Below are positions 1 through 8,731 of a stretch of 64,000 nt of DNA, in pieces. A program made the position numbers and the translations under genes. This DNA comes from Gordonia lacunae (GTDB lineage Bacteria > Actinomycetota > Actinomycetes > Mycobacteriales > Mycobacteriaceae). The notes beneath the pieces were generated by a model. It worked only from the letters and a program-made list of their open reading frames with translations, did not search any database and had not been told where the DNA came from. Each line of letters opens with the position of its first letter. Within the stretch, counting starts at the first letter, position 1. Where the stretch lies: contig NZ_NGFO01000029.1 of assembly GCF_002149015.1 (NCBI RefSeq), positions 8,275-72,274 on the forward strand, written 5' to 3'.

Positions 1-967
1 GTTGGTCGGGGTGGGTGAGGCCGGCGTCGGCGAGGGTGGTTCGGGTGAGGTGGACGGCGGCGTCGACGGCGGGGGTGATGAGTTCGTCGAACTCGTCGCG
101 GGTGATCTGCAGGGTGGTGCGTTCATTCGGGCCGGGCACGGTGATGGTGGCCGACGGCGTTTCGGACAGCAGCTCTTTGGCCTGCTGGATGGAGTCCTGC
201 AAGGACTGGATGGCGTCGATGGGGGCGGCGCGGCGCAGCCAGGCGGCGTGGTCGGGGTCGCGGTCGGCGAGGCGATCCTCGACCCAGCGTTGCAGCAGGG
301 CGTCGAAGTTCTTGCCGCCCAGTCCGTTGTCGCCGCGGGCGGCGATGACCTGGAAGGTGTTGGTGGGGGTGACCTCGAGGACGGCGATGTCGAGGGTGCC
401 GCCGCCGAAGTCGAACACCGCAATCCTGGTGCCGTGTTGCAGGGCGTGGGAGCGGGAGTAGTGCCCGGCCGCGGCGCGGGGTTCGGAGATCGTGGTGATC
501 CGCTCGGCCGGGATGCCGGCGGCCCTTGCGGCGTCGGTGAGAACCTGAATCTGTTGGGGCGCCCACGCTTCGGGGTGGGTGAGCACGACCCGGTCGGGCA
601 TGGTGCCGGCGTGTGCGGCGACCCCGCGGCCGATGATGGTACGCATCACGGCGGCGACGAGGGCATAGATCGGCAGGGTGTGCCCGTTGGCTGCGACGGC
701 CGGTTGCGCGCCGATGAGGCGTTTGGGTGAGGCGATGAACCCGGCCGGGTTCTGTGCGGCGGAGTTGAGGGCGGCACCCCCGACGAGGACGGTGCCTGCG
801 GTGTCGACGAACACCGCCGAGGGCATCAGGTTGCTGGTGTGGGTCAGCGAGAGCGCTTCGATGCTGCGGCTGGTGGCGCCCGAATGCGCGGCCGCCGAGT
901 TTGAGGTGCCGAAGTCGATGGCCAGAGACCAGGCATGGGTGGCAGATGTCTGGGTGGCAGATGTCAT
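1..967 (-). CDS. Hsp70/DnaK-family ATPase, 3' end outside the window
   Basis: This encodes the N-terminal nucleotide-binding part of an Hsp70-like chaperone, about 322 residues before the window edge. Visible motifs are phosphate-1 AIDFGTSNSAAA near residue 17, phosphate-2 VFDFGGGTLDIAVLEV near residue 180 and ARGDNGLGGKNFD shortly after, all diagnostic of the actin/Hsp70 fold. The start is the ATG at 967. The two dynamin-like GTPase genes lie directly upstream on the same strand (31 bp gap), so the three probably form one operon. The substrate-binding half is not visible, so it may be a classical chaperone or one of the shortened Hsp70-like proteins common in Actinobacteria. The family call is firm; the role beside the GTPases is inference. 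Confidence 0.88.
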   Translation of the reverse strand, partial: MTSATQTSATHAWSLAIDFGTSNSAAAHSGATSRSIEALSLTHTSNLMPSAVFVDTAGTVLVGGAALNSAAQNPAGFIASPKRLIGAQPAVAANGHTLPIYALVAAVMRTIIGRGVAAHAGTMPDRVVLTHPEAWAPQQIQVLTDAARAAGIPAERITTISEPRAAAGHYSRSHALQHGTRIAVFDFGGGTLDIAVLEVTPTNTFQVIAARGDNGLGGKNFDALLQRWVEDRLADRDPDHAAWLRRAAPIDAIQSLQDSIQQAKELLSETPSATITVPGPNERTTLQITRDEFDELITPAVDAAVHLTRTTLADAGLTHPDQ

Positions 968-998
968 GGTGTCGGATCGTCCTGTGCGGGAGGGGGTG

Positions 999-2423
999 TC
1001 AGTGGCCGGCGGCCAGAGCGGTGTAGGTGCGGATGAGGGTGACCAGGGCGGCGTCCTCGGCCGCCGACCGGGTGGCCAGGGTGCGTTGCTGGGCGGCGGC
1101 CAGGCGGCGGTGGGCTTCGGCGGTGACGGCGGCCGGTGGTGAGTGGCCGTCGAGGCCGACGCGGCCGGCGGGGGTGGTGGCGGTGAGGATGGTGCGCAGT
1201 TCGTCGGTGACCGCGGCGTCGGGGTCGACGTCGAGCATGCGTTGGTAGTCCTCGAGCACGGTCACCGCGGCCAGGGCCGGGTCGGCGCGCAATCCGGCGG
1301 TCAGGGTGCGGATGTGGTCGCGGGCGGGATGGGTGAAGGCCAGTTGATCGAGGCGGGCCAGGATGCGGTGGGCGCGGTGCAGCATGGCGAACCGGCCGGT
1401 GGCCGCGGTCAGGGCGTGGCGCAGGGCGGCGATCCCGGATCGTTCGGCCAGCCAAGTGTTGAGCGCTGCGGCTCCGTCGGCGGCGATACGGCGGCCGTTG
1501 AGTACGCCGTACTCGCCGAGCAGGGCGAGGAGTTCACGCCGTTCGGCCGGCGGTACTCCCCCGCTGGTGGGGTCTTCGGAGTCGAAGATCCGCAGCACTT
1601 CTAGCGGCGCGATGTCGCGGAGCTGGGCGAGCAGCGCGGCGTGGCGTTCGGTCAGCATGCCGGTGTGGCTGGTTTGCGCCATCAGCCCGGACACCGGGAC
1701 GATCGCGTGGACGATCCCGGCCAGCGGGCCGGCCATGGTGGCGGCGTGGGCGGCGGCGTGGGTGAGTGGGTCGCGGCGGCCGAAGGCGCCTTCGCCGAAG
1801 GAGTCGGCGCGCGAGAGCACCCCGAGCATGGTCAACGGGGTGAACGGCAGCCGGTGCAGGAACTCGATCTCATCGACGCGGGGTGCGGCGTCGAAGAGGA
1901 ATACCGCGGCATCGGCATCGATGGAGGCGGTGCGGGTTTGTTCGAAGCCGTCGATCATCACTCGGCGGGTGGCGGCGTCGTTGGCGGCGGTCAGCGTCGA
2001 CAGGCCGGGGGTGTCGATGAGGGTGAGTTCGCGCAGCGCCGCTGAGGGCAGCCACCGGTCGACGTAGGCGACCTCGGCTGACGGGATCGGTAACTCGATC
2101 CCTGCGCCCGGGCGCAGCGCGGCGCGGTGGCGGGTGCTGTCGAGGGCGAGGACCTCAGCCCGGGACGGGGACCCGTCGCGGTAGACGGTGACGACGTTGG
2201 TGGCCTCCAGGGCGGCGGTCTCGGCGACCGGGGCGCCGATCAGCGCATTAACCAGCGTGGATTTGCCCGCTTTGAGTCGGCCGACCACCACGACGCGCGG
2301 CGGTGACCACAAGATGGTGCCGATCGCATTGGCGTGATCGATGCAGTCCCCACCGAGCGCGGCCAGCTGGTGCAGCCCGCGGTCGAGCGTGGTGTGCACC
2401 GAATCTGGTGTCGCGCTACTCAT
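999..2423 (-). CDS. Dynamin-like GTPase (IniA/IniC-like), second of a pair
   Basis: This 474-residue protein has a large-GTPase G domain: P-loop GRLKAGKSTLVNAL near residue 45, G3 motif LIDTPGLSTL near 140 and a degenerate G4 (LSRADS) near 205. The C-terminal half is helical, as in bacterial dynamin-like proteins that tubulate or fuse membranes. The ATG at 2423 overlaps the TGA of the upstream GTPase gene by 4 bp (ATGA), which implies translational coupling and near-equal dosage. It lacks the long hydrophobic hairpin seen in its partner, so it may be the peripheral subunit of a heteromeric pair. That arrangement is known for tandem bacterial dynamins in general; the specific cellular role here is unknown. 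Confidence 0.85.
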   Translation of the reverse strand: MSSATPDSVHTTLDRGLHQLAALGGDCIDHANAIGTILWSPPRVVVVGRLKAGKSTLVNALIGAPVAETAALEATNVVTVYRDGSPSRAEVLALDSTRHRAALRPGAGIELPIPSAEVAYVDRWLPSAALRELTLIDTPGLSTLTAANDAATRRVMIDGFEQTRTASIDADAAVFLFDAAPRVDEIEFLHRLPFTPLTMLGVLSRADSFGEGAFGRRDPLTHAAAHAATMAGPLAGIVHAIVPVSGLMAQTSHTGMLTERHAALLAQLRDIAPLEVLRIFDSEDPTSGGVPPAERRELLALLGEYGVLNGRRIAADGAAALNTWLAERSGIAALRHALTAATGRFAMLHRAHRILARLDQLAFTHPARDHIRTLTAGLRADPALAAVTVLEDYQRMLDVDPDAAVTDELRTILTATTPAGRVGLDGHSPPAAVTAEAHRRLAAAQQRTLATRSAAEDAALVTLIRTYTALAAGH

Positions 2424-4246
2424 GTCGGGTCTCCGTCGAGCAGTGCTTGGGCGGCGGTGATGCGTTTGTCGACGATGGCCAGGTTCGAGGTGAGGCGTTG
2501 GGTGGACTTTTCGCGGGTGGCGGCGTCGGCGGCCGCGGCCTCCTGGACGTGGGTGATGGTGGTTTGAAGCTGGTCGATGCTGGCGCGCAGGTGATCTCGG
2601 TAGCGGATGACGATGTCGGGGCGGGCTTGGGCGACGGCGCTGTCGAGGAGTCGGCCGGTGGCGGTCTTGGTGGCGGCCAACGTTTCTCGCAGCCAGGCCA
2701 GCAGGTTGGTTTTGCCGGCGCGGATCGCCCGGAAGCTCAAGTTCACTCCGACCCACACCGCGCCGATGACGGCGCCGACACCCATCAGCGCCGACAGCCC
2801 GACAAGGCCACCGAGGGTGGAGGACCCGACCACACCCATGGTCAGCAACGTCGGGTCGAGCAGCCCTTGGCGTTTGCTGGTGACCTGGTGGGTTTCGATC
2901 TTCTTGTCCTGCATCGAGGCGACGATGCGGTCGCTGATCTGTTCCCACACCGCGGGGTCGTCGGCGAAGCGTGGGGTGATGATCGTGTCGTGCAGCTCCT
3001 GCAGGAACCCGGCGAGGGTTTCGGCCATCGCCATCTGCAGATCGACCTGCATGTCGGCGGTGAACTTCTGTTCGCTGCGCCGCAACACGGCCATGCCGTT
3101 GCTGTTGATGTAGGTGGTCCACTTCTCGCGCACCCCATCGAGGCGGCGTTCGAGGTCATCGACCGCCGATTGCCGCAACAAGGTCAAGTCCCGGGCGAGG
3201 TATTGCTCCCATTGGCGTGACTGGGCCTGCAGGTCGGTGAGCCGGTCGCGTTCGGCGGTCAGATCCGGCAACGCTTTCGCTCCAGCAGCCAGCGCGGCGA
3301 GCTCGTCGGCGATGGTCGTGCGCACGGTGCGCAGCCCGTCCAGACAGGTGCGGACCGCATCCAGGTGCGGGGCCGCCGCGGCGGCGTCAAGTCGGTCGGT
3401 GATCGCCGCGCGCAGGGCGGCGATCCCGGCGTCGGCCTCGAGGCGGTGACGCGCCTGCGGGTCGGGGGTCTCGGCGGCCAGGACGGCGAGGAGGCTCGAC
3501 ACCCCGATCACCGGCACCGTACGCCCCAGGTGCTCGGCGATCAGGCGCTGGTTCTCGGCGACGATCGCCCGCCAGCGTCCCAGGTGTTTGTCGGTTTTCG
3601 TCACGGCCACAACAACGGCATCGACACCAGCGCTGGCCTCGCGGACGAAGGCCATCTCCGGGGCCGTGATCGGGGCAGAAGCATCACAGACCAGCACCAG
3701 CACGCACGCCTGCTGCGTGGACTGCGACGCCAGTTTCGCCAAACCGGGGTCCAGACCGCCGACACCGGGGGTGTCGATGAGGGTCATATCGCCCACCGCC
3801 GCCTCACGCAGCGCGATCGCCGCCGCAGTGGGCAGCTCCTCAACGCTGCGATCACACACCATCCGCCCGCCAGTGGTCACCCAGTCGGCCAGCTCGCCGA
3901 TCTCAGCCGGCCGCGGGCCGGAGGGAAAGAACAACTCGGCGGCGTGGGCGGCGGGTAGATCACCGGTGGTGGTGACCGACACCGCAACCGAGGAGGTGAC
4001 ATCAACCCCCACCGGGCACAGGTCGCGGTAGCCGACCAGGGCGTTGACCAGCGAACTTTTGCCGCGCTGCACCTCGCCGGCCACCACCACGGTGCGCTGC
4101 GGCGCCCGATGCAGTTTCGTCTCGGCGAGGTCGGCGACGGCGTCGTGTTTGTAGGCGCGCAGCACCTTTCCCGCCTCAGCCACGACCGCCGCCGCGGCCG
4201 CATCGACCCCTGTCTGGGGTGCTGCGGGCGCGTTCACGCCGACCAT
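2420..4246 (-). CDS. Dynamin-like GTPase with membrane hairpin, first of a pair
   Basis: This 608-residue protein has P-loop GEVQRGKSSLVNAL near residue 60, switch/G3 LIDTPGVGGL near 165 and G4 VTKTDKH near 220. Helical segments follow, then a glycine-rich hydrophobic stretch around residues 475-505 that fits the membrane-inserting paddle of dynamin-like proteins. I chose the ATG at 4246, with GAG upstream, over an in-frame start at 4321 because the extra 25 residues look unlike the family. It heads the operon with the second GTPase and the Hsp70-like gene. Mycobacterial IniA and IniC are the best known relatives and are linked to membrane stress; that this copy has the same job is inference. 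Confidence 0.87.
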   Translation of the reverse strand: MVGVNAPAAPQTGVDAAAAAVVAEAGKVLRAYKHDAVADLAETKLHRAPQRTVVVAGEVQRGKSSLVNALVGYRDLCPVGVDVTSSVAVSVTTTGDLPAAHAAELFFPSGPRPAEIGELADWVTTGGRMVCDRSVEELPTAAAIALREAAVGDMTLIDTPGVGGLDPGLAKLASQSTQQACVLVLVCDASAPITAPEMAFVREASAGVDAVVVAVTKTDKHLGRWRAIVAENQRLIAEHLGRTVPVIGVSSLLAVLAAETPDPQARHRLEADAGIAALRAAITDRLDAAAAAPHLDAVRTCLDGLRTVRTTIADELAALAAGAKALPDLTAERDRLTDLQAQSRQWEQYLARDLTLLRQSAVDDLERRLDGVREKWTTYINSNGMAVLRRSEQKFTADMQVDLQMAMAETLAGFLQELHDTIITPRFADDPAVWEQISDRIVASMQDKKIETHQVTSKRQGLLDPTLLTMGVVGSSTLGGLVGLSALMGVGAVIGAVWVGVNLSFRAIRAGKTNLLAWLRETLAATKTATGRLLDSAVAQARPDIVIRYRDHLRASIDQLQTTITHVQEAAAADAATREKSTQRLTSNLAIVDKRITAAQALLDGDPT

Positions 4247-4624
4247 CGTCTCGTAGCAGTGCCGCCGTTCCCCCGACCGGTCATGGAAAGCATGCTGGTC
4301 GAAGCGGCAGGGCAAACGCAAAACGGTGGGCGTCAGGCGCCGGCGGTGCAGGCCCAGATGATCGTGCGGGACCCCGGCCCGGACTCATTCGCCGCGGCTA
4401 CCTCAGCGGACCGTTCGCCCGCGATGGCAGACCCGACTGTGTGGGCGCGAGGGTGGGCGCACTATTCTGCAGCCGAACAAGAGGATCGTGCAGATCCGGG
4501 TTTCGGGGGAACCGTTCGGGGTTCGCGCAGCAACTCACTGAGCAACACCAGTGTGTGCGGCGCTGGCCCGGGTGAGGTCGTTGGTCCTCCGCGGCAGGGG
4601 CTGCAGGAGAGAAACGAGACCCTG
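4247..4624. other. Intergenic region between divergent operons
   Basis: This 378 bp lies between the minus-strand GTPase operon and the plus-strand lipoprotein pair, so it should hold both promoters. A TATTCT hexamer at 4463-4468 could be a plus-strand -10 element, but no convincing -35 is paired with it. No gene is evident. Confidence 0.4.
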
Positions 4625-5878
4625 ATGAAGCGTTGGTACCCACTCGCGGCCGCAGCCGCGGTCACCGCGGGCATGCTGGCCGCATGCTCCACCGGCGGCG
4701 AACCCGCCCCCGAATCCTCGACGCCCGGTAGCGCCGAGCCGACGGTCGATCTGACCGCGCTTGATCCGGGCGCCTACCCCACCGAACCTCGCCCACCGTT
4801 CGGTGTTGCCGACGACTCGCAACTGGTGCAGGTCGAAAGCCAGCGGATGGCGCAGTTCATCGTGGTGCCCTTCGAGGTCGACCCGGACCTGACCGCCCCG
4901 GACAAATCAAACGCACCGATCACCAGCCGCCGCAACCTGGTGCCACACATCAACGCCGACGCGGCGACGATCCCGGCCAACGACGCACTGCTTGGCGGTT
5001 TCTCGTCACTGTTCACCACCGCGCCGACCGAACGGGACAACCCGCGTGGCCTGCACAACATGGTGCTGCGCTACGAAACCGCCGCTGATGCCCGCGCCGC
5101 CGCACAGCAACTCGCCCAGGTCAGCGCCCGCCAGCAGAACAGCCCGGTCACCAGCCTGCCGGGGGTGGAGGGCGCCTGGGCCCTCGAGACCACCCGCAAC
5201 GACAAGAGCTACTTCACGACCTACACCCCGCACGGGGTGTACGTAATCTACGAGTTCGCCTCCTCCCTGGCGGCCCACTCCGACCAGCTCGAGCCGATGG
5301 CCCGCAAAGCAATCACGTTACAGTCGGCGTTGATCGACCAATTCCCACGCACCCCCACGGCTGCGGAGAACGCCGCCCGCGGCAACGGCGAAGGTTTTCA
5401 GCCGCCGAAGATGGATGAGAACAGCATCCTCATCTACGCCCTGCCCTACACCGACACCGAGATGGAAAACGGCATCACCGGCCGGCCGCAGCAGAGCATG
5501 CGCGCGGTGTACGGGCCGCGCGGCTTGTCGCATTTCTCCAGCGACCCGGCCGGCATCTTCAACGACCTTCGTGCGGCCGGATCTACCGCGAACGCGATCG
5601 AGCGTTCCATCGTCTACCGCGCCGACACCGAGGAGCAGGCCGCCACGCTGGCCGCTACGAGCGAAGCCGACGATCAGAAGATCGACGCACCGCCCGGGCT
5701 GCCGGCCGCCAACTGCTCTGCCCAATCCAGCGCCGACGGCAAGTACACGATCTATCACTGCAAGGTGCAGGTCGGCCGCTACGTCGGAGAAGTGCAGTCG
5801 CCCAATAAGACTGACGTCTACCAGCAAGCCGCGGCTCAATATCTGATCCTCACCAAGGCCGACCAGAACGCCAAGTAG
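4625..5878 (+). CDS. Secreted lipoprotein, DUF7373-like
   Basis: This 417-residue protein begins with a lipoprotein signal: MKRW, a hydrophobic alanine-rich stretch and lipobox LAAC near residue 23. The mature part has no enzymatic motif I can name. It is clearly paralogous to the next gene; shared blocks include RMAQF near residue 75, PFEV, ILIYALPYT/ILIYALPFT and AVYGPRG, plus a nearly identical C-terminus around QYLILT. The ATG at 4625 is preceded by GAGAAACGAGACC. The domain label is from memory of Mycobacteriales lipoproteins and is tentative. It is probably an outer-surface protein, and linkage to transfer is not shown. Confidence 0.8.
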   Translation: MKRWYPLAAAAAVTAGMLAACSTGGEPAPESSTPGSAEPTVDLTALDPGAYPTEPRPPFGVADDSQLVQVESQRMAQFIVVPFEVDPDLTAPDKSNAPITSRRNLVPHINADAATIPANDALLGGFSSLFTTAPTERDNPRGLHNMVLRYETAADARAAAQQLAQVSARQQNSPVTSLPGVEGAWALETTRNDKSYFTTYTPHGVYVIYEFASSLAAHSDQLEPMARKAITLQSALIDQFPRTPTAAENAARGNGEGFQPPKMDENSILIYALPYTDTEMENGITGRPQQSMRAVYGPRGLSHFSSDPAGIFNDLRAAGSTANAIERSIVYRADTEEQAATLAATSEADDQKIDAPPGLPAANCSAQSSADGKYTIYHCKVQVGRYVGEVQSPNKTDVYQQAAAQYLILTKADQNAK

Positions 5879-5896
5879 ACGGGACGAAAGGCGACG

Positions 5897-7108
5897 ATGA
5901 CGCGCAGCTACCTCGGTCGCTCCATCGCCGCGGCCGCGGCGGTGACCGCAGTGCTGGCCGGCTGCACTGTCGACGGTCAGCCCAGCTCGGCAACATTCAC
6001 CGACCCTGCCGTGCAGGTTGATGCCCTCGACACCGGCGACTACCCCACCCGGGCGCGAGCCCCGTTCGGGCGCGCGGTCACCGACCCCGAGCGGGTCGAG
6101 GCGACCCGGATGGCGCAGTTCGTGCTGGCGCCGTTCGAGGTCAATCCCGATCTCACACATGGGCAATGGCCTGTCGGCGAGCTCGACGACGCTGCCGGGA
6201 TCGGTCGCGCGGTCGTCCCGGGCGCGGCCGACATTCCGGCCAACGCGGAGTTCGTCACCGGATTTGTCACCACCGCCGACAACGGGGATGCCAACGTCGG
6301 GGCTGCTCGTCACCTGCTGCGGCATGCGGTCCTGAAGTATCGCAGCCCTGCCGACGCCTCGGCCGCCGCTGAGCAAATGAGTGCCGCGGTCGCCGAAATC
6401 GACAACAAGCCCATCGTGCCGCTCGACGGGGCGCCGGACACTCGAACTGTCATCCAAGATTTCGGTGCGTCCACAGCGATCCTGGCTGTCACCGCTCACG
6501 ACTCGTATGTGTTCTTCGATCGGTACTACGGCCCCACGACGCAGTTCCGCAGCGGAGAGTCGTTGGTGCGTATGGCCAACGCGATCACTCAGCAGAAGAT
6601 TTTCATCGACGAGTTCACGCCCACCCCCGACGGTGAAACTCCGCTGATCGACCCCGACGCCATCCTCATCTACGCGCTGCCGTTCACCGCGGCCTACCTC
6701 CGGGCGAACCCCGACTCCCCTGACCGCGGAGCGGTGTACGGGCCCCGCGGCATCGCCCACACCAGCACCGACCCCGTCACCGACTTCCAGGTGCTGACCA
6801 GGATTGGCTCGGATGCCAACGCAGTGGAGAACTCGGCGGTCTTCCGCGCGGACACCGCCGAAGGCGCGCGCACCTATCTCGACAGCTTCCTCGGGTCCAA
6901 CCGCACCCGCGGCTGGACCGGCGCCGACAGCCCACCAGGCTTGCCCACCGCCACCTGCCAAAAGCACCCGACAAGCCAAGCACACAGCTGCGCACTGACG
7001 GTCGGGCGATACGGCGCCCAGGTCATCGGCAACACCAAAACCGATGCTCACCAACAAGCCTCGGCCCAATACCTGATCCTGACGACCGCCGACCAACGAG
7101 CACACTGA
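5897..7108 (+). CDS. Secreted lipoprotein, paralogue of the preceding gene
   Basis: This 403-residue protein has lipobox LAGC near residue 22 after a short basic N-terminus. It starts 18 bp after the preceding stop, behind GACGAAAGGCGACG, so the two are co-transcribed. Sequence blocks shared with its neighbour (FEVNPDLT, ILIYALPFT, AVYGPRGIAHTSTDP, TKTDAHQQASAQYLILT) show an old tandem duplication. Its last roughly 30 bp recur at 11.09 kb as the edge of a larger duplicated segment. Function is unknown. A bidirectional terminator-like hairpin follows at 7150-7181. Confidence 0.8.
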   Translation: MTRSYLGRSIAAAAAVTAVLAGCTVDGQPSSATFTDPAVQVDALDTGDYPTRARAPFGRAVTDPERVEATRMAQFVLAPFEVNPDLTHGQWPVGELDDAAGIGRAVVPGAADIPANAEFVTGFVTTADNGDANVGAARHLLRHAVLKYRSPADASAAAEQMSAAVAEIDNKPIVPLDGAPDTRTVIQDFGASTAILAVTAHDSYVFFDRYYGPTTQFRSGESLVRMANAITQQKIFIDEFTPTPDGETPLIDPDAILIYALPFTAAYLRANPDSPDRGAVYGPRGIAHTSTDPVTDFQVLTRIGSDANAVENSAVFRADTAEGARTYLDSFLGSNRTRGWTGADSPPGLPTATCQKHPTSQAHSCALTVGRYGAQVIGNTKTDAHQQASAQYLILTTADQRAH

Positions 7109-7149
7109 CCGACGACATCGCGCACGTCGTCATCTCCCCGCAGACAGAG

Positions 7150-7181
7150 GTGCCCGGACCCGCCACTGCGGGTCCGGGCAC
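7150..7181. terminator. Bidirectional terminator-like hairpin
   Basis: A perfect 13-bp stem (GTGCCCGGACCCG pairing with CGGGTCCGGGCAC) has a 6-nt loop. It sits between the convergent lipoprotein and small secreted-protein genes, so it can serve both strands. A U-tract is lacking, as is common in high-GC Actinobacteria. Confidence 0.75.
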
Positions 7182-7198
7182 CGAACTCACCCCGGATG

Positions 7199-7471
7199 TC
7201 AGGGGCGGAAAACCTTCAGCTGCCCAGCGTCACCGATCGGATCACCGTAGCCACGACGGGTGAAGTCGTCGTTGCCAACTGGATCGCCGTACTCCGCACC
7301 GAATGTGAAGGTGAAGGGCTCCTGACTTTCGGTGGCACCCCCATGCACTTGGTGGATTCCGAAGTCCGAAACGAACGGGCCCGTCGCCGCGGTCGCGACA
7401 CCCGCTCCAAGGCCGGCCAGCCCCGCAGCGAGCACAGCGCCGGCGAGCAGACGAGTCGAAGTTATTGCCAT
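7199..7471 (-). CDS. Small secreted protein with Sec signal
   Basis: This 90-residue protein has a typical Sec signal peptide (MAITSTR, an Ala/Gly/Leu core, then ATAAT around residues 28-32) and a mature part of about 60 residues. I chose the ATG at 7471 because the signal peptide starts there and GGAGAA lies about 10 nt upstream. The mature region has a repeated-looking glycine/aspartate pattern (YGDPVGNDDF, RGYGDPIGD) and no cysteines. Its decayed copy at 11225-11503 keeps much of the sequence. Function is unknown; it is presumably exported. Confidence 0.7.
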   Translation of the reverse strand: MAITSTRLLAGAVLAAGLAGLGAGVATAATGPFVSDFGIHQVHGGATESQEPFTFTFGAEYGDPVGNDDFTRRGYGDPIGDAGQLKVFRP

Positions 7472-7912
7472 GAGAGTTGTTCTCCGTTCGAAGGAATGGG
7501 GCGGCCGCTGTTGCGACCCTTGCACCCCATCTGTTGCTACCGCACCACAGAAAGGTTCCCAGGCACATCTTCGAGTTCGCGGACTAACGCCGACCTATCG
7601 CGCGACGGCCCGTCGTCGATTATTGAGGTCGCGGCTCGGGGGCGGACGTCGCGCGAGCGATCCCCCACTGCTTCCACGACCTATCCATATCTGGCGTGCT
7701 GTGCATTGCCGGTCGCGGCCGCTGGTTCCATGAGGCTTTGCTTTCATTCCGACACGTCAGACTTGACCTTGACCCTGTAGGCGAGCTGGTCGGGATGAGC
7801 ACGACATATCACCCGAATGGCGATAGTTGGGGTCGGGACCTGGGTGGCACGATTTAGATGGCGACGCGGCCACTTCTTGGATCGGAGCCCTGCCGCAGTT
7901 TGCCCGGACTAG
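7472..7912. other. Intergenic region
   Basis: This 441 bp lies between a lipoprotein gene and the small secreted-protein gene, both on the minus strand. The part up to about 7560 belongs to the duplicated segment. I see no gene and no clear promoter. Confidence 0.4.
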
Positions 7913-8671
7913 TCACTGTTGCAGGTGTGGGCACTGATAATCGATTGCAAGGCGGCCCACGCTGGACGTCATTTGCAAACGATCCACAAGGCTTTCGGGT
8001 GAAGCAGCGAGGATCTTCTCGCGCTTCGCCGCAGCTAACTCTCGCCTCAGTCCAGGCGAATCGTCGATTTGGGCAAGCAAAGACTGCTTATACTGCGCGG
8101 GGTCGGCGCGAGCTTCGAACACTTCGGCGTCAAGAGTAGCCTGCGCTTCGATCCAATCCGCCCCGCCCTGCTCTGCAGCACTACATTCGTGGCGACCGAT
8201 TCCACGAAGTAGGTGAGGGGTTCGTCCAAAGACTTCGCTGCCAGGAACTCCAAACCCTGTGGATAGCGTCAGGAAGCTGCCGTTAATCAGGTCGGGTGCC
8301 CATCCCCTCATCTGACAAAACGCGCGGGCAAAAGCTGCGTCGCCTCCTGATGGAACATCACGAAAGACTTGCTGAACTACCTGATCCAGCACAACAGCGT
8401 ACTGACCATCGCCGACAATCTGGTCGGACACCCGCTGCTGCCGCATCGAAGCGAGATCAAAGATCGGCGCGTTGAGTGCCGCCTCGGCTATTTCCTCCGG
8501 TGTTGAGTTTACTCCCCGAGCATCAACACAGTCTTCGAATGAATCTCCAAGTACGACATCGACGGCCTCACTTGAGTCCGAGCTAGAAGAACAACCCGCA
8601 ATCCAGATTACCGCCAATATCGCAAGAAGCAGCCCGAACCACGGAGTCCTAAAGCCTCTCCAATACCCCAT
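7913..8671 (-). CDS. Hypothetical lipoprotein
   Basis: This 252-residue protein has a hydrophobic N-terminal segment at residues 11-25 ending in lipobox IAGC, a serine-rich linker and an acidic, helical globular part with two cysteines (EDCVDA, FCQMRG). I do not recognise the family. It lies 60 bp downstream of the broken lipoprotein gene at 8732-10259 on the same strand, so the two were probably one operon. Base composition here is visibly lower in GC than in the transfer genes, which suggests separate acquisition. Confidence 0.65.
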   Translation of the reverse strand: MGYWRGFRTPWFGLLLAILAVIWIAGCSSSSDSSEAVDVVLGDSFEDCVDARGVNSTPEEIAEAALNAPIFDLASMRQQRVSDQIVGDGQYAVVLDQVVQQVFRDVPSGGDAAFARAFCQMRGWAPDLINGSFLTLSTGFGVPGSEVFGRTPHLLRGIGRHECSAAEQGGADWIEAQATLDAEVFEARADPAQYKQSLLAQIDDSPGLRRELAAAKREKILAASPESLVDRLQMTSSVGRLAIDYQCPHLQQ

Positions 8672-8731
8672 ACCCCACCCCGTTTCTAACCGCCCGAATC
8701 CGCAGTCACGGCGGTCTTGTATACCTGTCAG

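Larger units (their letters stand above)
7076..7560. repeat. Segmental duplication, copy 1 (partner at 11092-11600)
   Basis: The tail of the second lipoprotein gene, the following hairpin and the small secreted-protein gene with its upstream region recur in the same order and orientation about 4 kb away. The left junction is easy to see: the phrase GATCCTGACGACCGCCGACC is present in both. This copy looks intact. The outer edges are approximate because similarity fades. Confidence 0.75.

Noticed and set aside
5318..7105. Long minus-strand open frame over the two lipoprotein genes
   Set aside because: The opposite frame has lipobox, G/C-rich third positions and paralogue similarity; this one is a Gly/Val/Arg-rich shadow.
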